From SOIA01 sp050116035 (GTDB taxonomy: Bacteria > Acidobacteriota > Aminicenantia > Aminicenantales > Aminicenantaceae): 8,759 nucleotides of DNA. Below the pieces are notes generated by a model, which was given only the letters and a program-made list of their open reading frames with translations, ran no database searches and was not told the origin of the DNA. Below are positions 7,539 through 8,759 of the stretch, piece after piece. Positions within the stretch are counted from its first letter, which is position 1; every line of letters begins with the position of its first letter. The stretch spans positions 1 to 8,759 of the forward strand of contig JASFPJ010000122.1 in NCBI GenBank assembly GCA_050116035.1. Direction: 5' to 3'. Position numbers and translations under genes: made by a program.

Positions 7539-8138
7539 TTATTTCCTGTTTTCTTCTTCCTGCCTGGCCTCAACGGATTCAATATCCAGGCCGATGTAAA
7601 ATACATATGGATCAGTTCCACTTTCTGGTTTGATAACCTGGACAGCATTCTCAGCCACCGCCTTTGAGATTTTGCTTTCCGGGTTGTTCAGGTCACCGAA
7701 CAGCATCGCATCCGTGGGGCAGGCTTCAACGCATGCGGGTTCGAGACCGGCATCCACTCTATGATGGCACCAGTAACATTTTTCTGCGATTTTGTTTGTT
7801 GGATGGATATATCTCACTCCATAGGGACAGGACGCCATGCAGTATCGACAGCCAATGCACCTGTGCGGATCGATATAGACAATTCCGTCCGGGCGTATGA
7901 TACCGGCATTGACGGGACAGACCGTCACACAGATTGGATTTTCGCAGTTATTGCAGAGGATGGGCAAGAAGAACTCCATGGAGTGGGGATAATGTCCTTT
8001 TTCGACTCTCTTGACCCAGCTTCTCCACACACCGAGCGGAACATCATTCTCACTTTTGCAGGCTAGAGAACAGGCATTGCATCCTATGCATTTCCGTAAA
8101 TCGATCAAGAAAGCCAATCGTTTCTTCTGATTATTCAT
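7539..8138 (-). CDS. Four-cluster [4Fe-4S] ferredoxin-like electron-transfer subunit (PsrB/DmsB/QrcC type)
   Basis: This 199-residue protein has 16 cysteines in four groups: C17/20/23/27, C62/65/70/74, C94/97/100/104 and C121/124/136/140. That is the standard arrangement of the Fe-S subunit of complex iron-sulfur molybdoenzymes (PsrB, DmsB, TtrB, NrfC, DsrO). The length matches the family. Its role is to pass electrons along four [4Fe-4S] clusters between the Mo-family subunit and the quinone site in the NrfD membrane subunit, both encoded just downstream. It has no Tat or Sec signal, so it is expected to fold in the cytoplasm and be exported together with the Tat-tagged Mo-family subunit, as known for this family. 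The start is an ATG in an ATGA overlap with the preceding cytochrome gene, with a GGAA-type Shine-Dalgarno about 7 bases upstream. All cluster ligands are present and nothing suggests damage. Confidence 0.95.
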   Translation of the reverse strand: MNNQKKRLAFLIDLRKCIGCNACSLACKSENDVPLGVWRSWVKRVEKGHYPHSMEFFLPILCNNCENPICVTVCPVNAGIIRPDGIVYIDPHRCIGCRYCMASCPYGVRYIHPTNKIAEKCYWCHHRVDAGLEPACVEACPTDAMLFGDLNNPESKISKAVAENAVQVIKPESGTDPYVFYIGLDIESVEARQEEENRK

Positions 8139-8759
8139 TGTGTTTCCTTCTGTCCATCATTCCCGTTGTCTTCTTGTTCTTTGGTTTCTTCCTGGCGTCG
8201 CTCTTCTGTATCAGGTTGTTCTTCTTCTTGCTGAGGAATTTGGTTTTCTTCCTTTTCGTCAGCCTCCTCCAGCTGCGGCTTTTCCTCTCGAGCCGGAGCG
8301 TCATCTTCTTTCTCTTCTTCAGGGATTTCTTCTTCTCTGGCCAGTTCTCCCTCTCCTTTTTCCTTGACTGGTTCCTGTCCTTCTGCACTCTCTTGTTTCT
8401 GTTCCGGTTCTTCTTTTTCTATTTCTTCTTGAGCCTGTTCGGGAGGGGATTCAGGTTCGGGTGCATCCTTTTCTTTGTCTTCCTTTCCTTCCTCCTTTTG
8501 TATTTCTTTGTCTACTCTCATGTGCCCCAACCAGGATTTGAATCCGTTGGCAATACTTTTCCGCGATCTGTAACCAAAAAAGATGAAGAGACCAATGATA
8601 AAAGAGAGGACTAACCCACTGTTCGCATAATTCAACCAGGAATATCTTGGCAGAGCCGTGTGTGTGGGTCCCATCACGACATTCGCCATTGAACGGATAT
8701 CGTGACACCGGGAACAGAAATCCTTGTACACGCGTTTGACGCCGTGTGCGGAATCCTCA
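8135..8759 (-). CDS. Membrane-anchored c-type cytochrome with long acidic tail, 5'-truncated by window edge
   Basis: The reading frame is open to the right window edge, so the N-terminus and probably further haem motifs lie outside. The 207 visible residues begin with one haem-binding CSRCH motif (visible residues 15-19). A single membrane helix follows (about 47-63), flanked by an R-S-R-K stretch on the C-terminal side. By the positive-inside rule this puts the haem domain in the periplasm and the C-terminus in the cytoplasm. From about residue 84 to the end the protein is a low-complexity tail of roughly 124 residues dominated by Glu, Gln, Lys and Pro, probably disordered. The stop overlaps the ferredoxin start as ATGA, so the two are translationally coupled. 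In Qrc, Act and Psr-like complexes a multihaem cytochrome is the partner that exchanges electrons with periplasmic carriers, and this is the inferred role. A GTG at 8731 could be called as a start but would fall just before the haem motif, so it is unlikely. Confidence 0.8.
   Translation of the reverse strand, partial: EDSAHGVKRVYKDFCSRCHDIRSMANVVMGPTHTALPRYSWLNYANSGLVLSFIIGLFIFFGYRSRKSIANGFKSWLGHMRVDKEIQKEEGKEDKEKDAPEPESPPEQAQEEIEKEEPEQKQESAEGQEPVKEKGEGELAREEEIPEEEKEDDAPAREEKPQLEEADEKEENQIPQQEEEQPDTEERRQEETKEQEDNGNDGQKETQ

Noticed and set aside
8131..8388. Minus-strand basic 85-residue frame suggesting a frameshifted cytochrome tail
   Set aside because: It is an alternative reading of the same purine tract. 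The acidic frame runs unbroken to an ATGA overlap with the ferredoxin, so no frameshift is needed.
8138..8614. Plus-strand open frame of 158 residues, extremely rich in Phe and Leu
   Set aside because: It is the complement of the Glu/Lys-rich tail of the cytochrome; the composition follows from the purine-rich minus strand, and there is no ribosome binding site or family feature.

Overview
The window reads as a single operon fragment, all on the minus strand and transcribed from the right edge toward the left. It carries seven tightly packed genes for a membrane-bound, periplasm-facing anaerobic respiratory system. In transcription order they are: the 3' part of a membrane-anchored c-type cytochrome (8135-8759, cut by the window edge); a four-cluster [4Fe-4S] ferredoxin-like subunit (7539-8138); an NrfD/PsrC-type membrane subunit (6532-7428); a Tat-exported molybdopterin-oxidoreductase-family subunit (4206-6518); a secreted TolB/PD40-type beta-propeller (2917-4191); a NapC/NrfH-like hexaheme cytochrome (2325-2915); and a fusion of a NarI-like cytochrome b domain to an HdrD/DsrK-like iron-sulfur protein (261-2267).

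The organism looks like an anaerobic Gram-negative (diderm) bacterium. The evidence is a Tat signal, a Sec signal, CxxCH haem motifs on exported domains, and CCG-domain redox proteins. Desulfobacterota, Acidobacteriota/Aminicenantes-like lineages or other syntrophic or respiratory anaerobes would fit. I cannot fix the taxon from the sequence. GC content is moderate and looks even across the genes.

The first four genes supply the parts list of a Psr/Qrc-type complex: multihaem cytochrome c, four-cluster Fe-S subunit, NrfD, and Mo-family subunit. The last gene supplies the DsrM+DsrK (or TmcC+TmcB, or Emo) parts in one polypeptide, and the hexaheme cytochrome could wire the two. A plausible reading is that electrons move between periplasmic cytochromes, the menaquinone pool and a cytoplasmic CCG-domain reductase. 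The direction, and the electron partner of the CCG protein (for example EtfAB or a thiol/disulfide), cannot be read from the window. The Mo-family subunit has no Cys, Sec, Ser or Asp where the metal ligand is expected. It may therefore be an electron-transfer subunit like QrcB rather than a classical catalyst.

Coupling is tight: an ATGA overlap between cytochrome and ferredoxin, 13 bases between NrfD and the Mo-family gene, a Shine-Dalgarno that starts inside the Mo-family stop codon, and 1 base between the propeller and the hexaheme cytochrome. No promoter was found; the operon must begin beyond the right edge. The left 260 bases are non-coding, with two perfect stem-loops but no convincing intrinsic terminator. 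No tRNA, rRNA, CRISPR array, insertion sequence or attachment site was seen.
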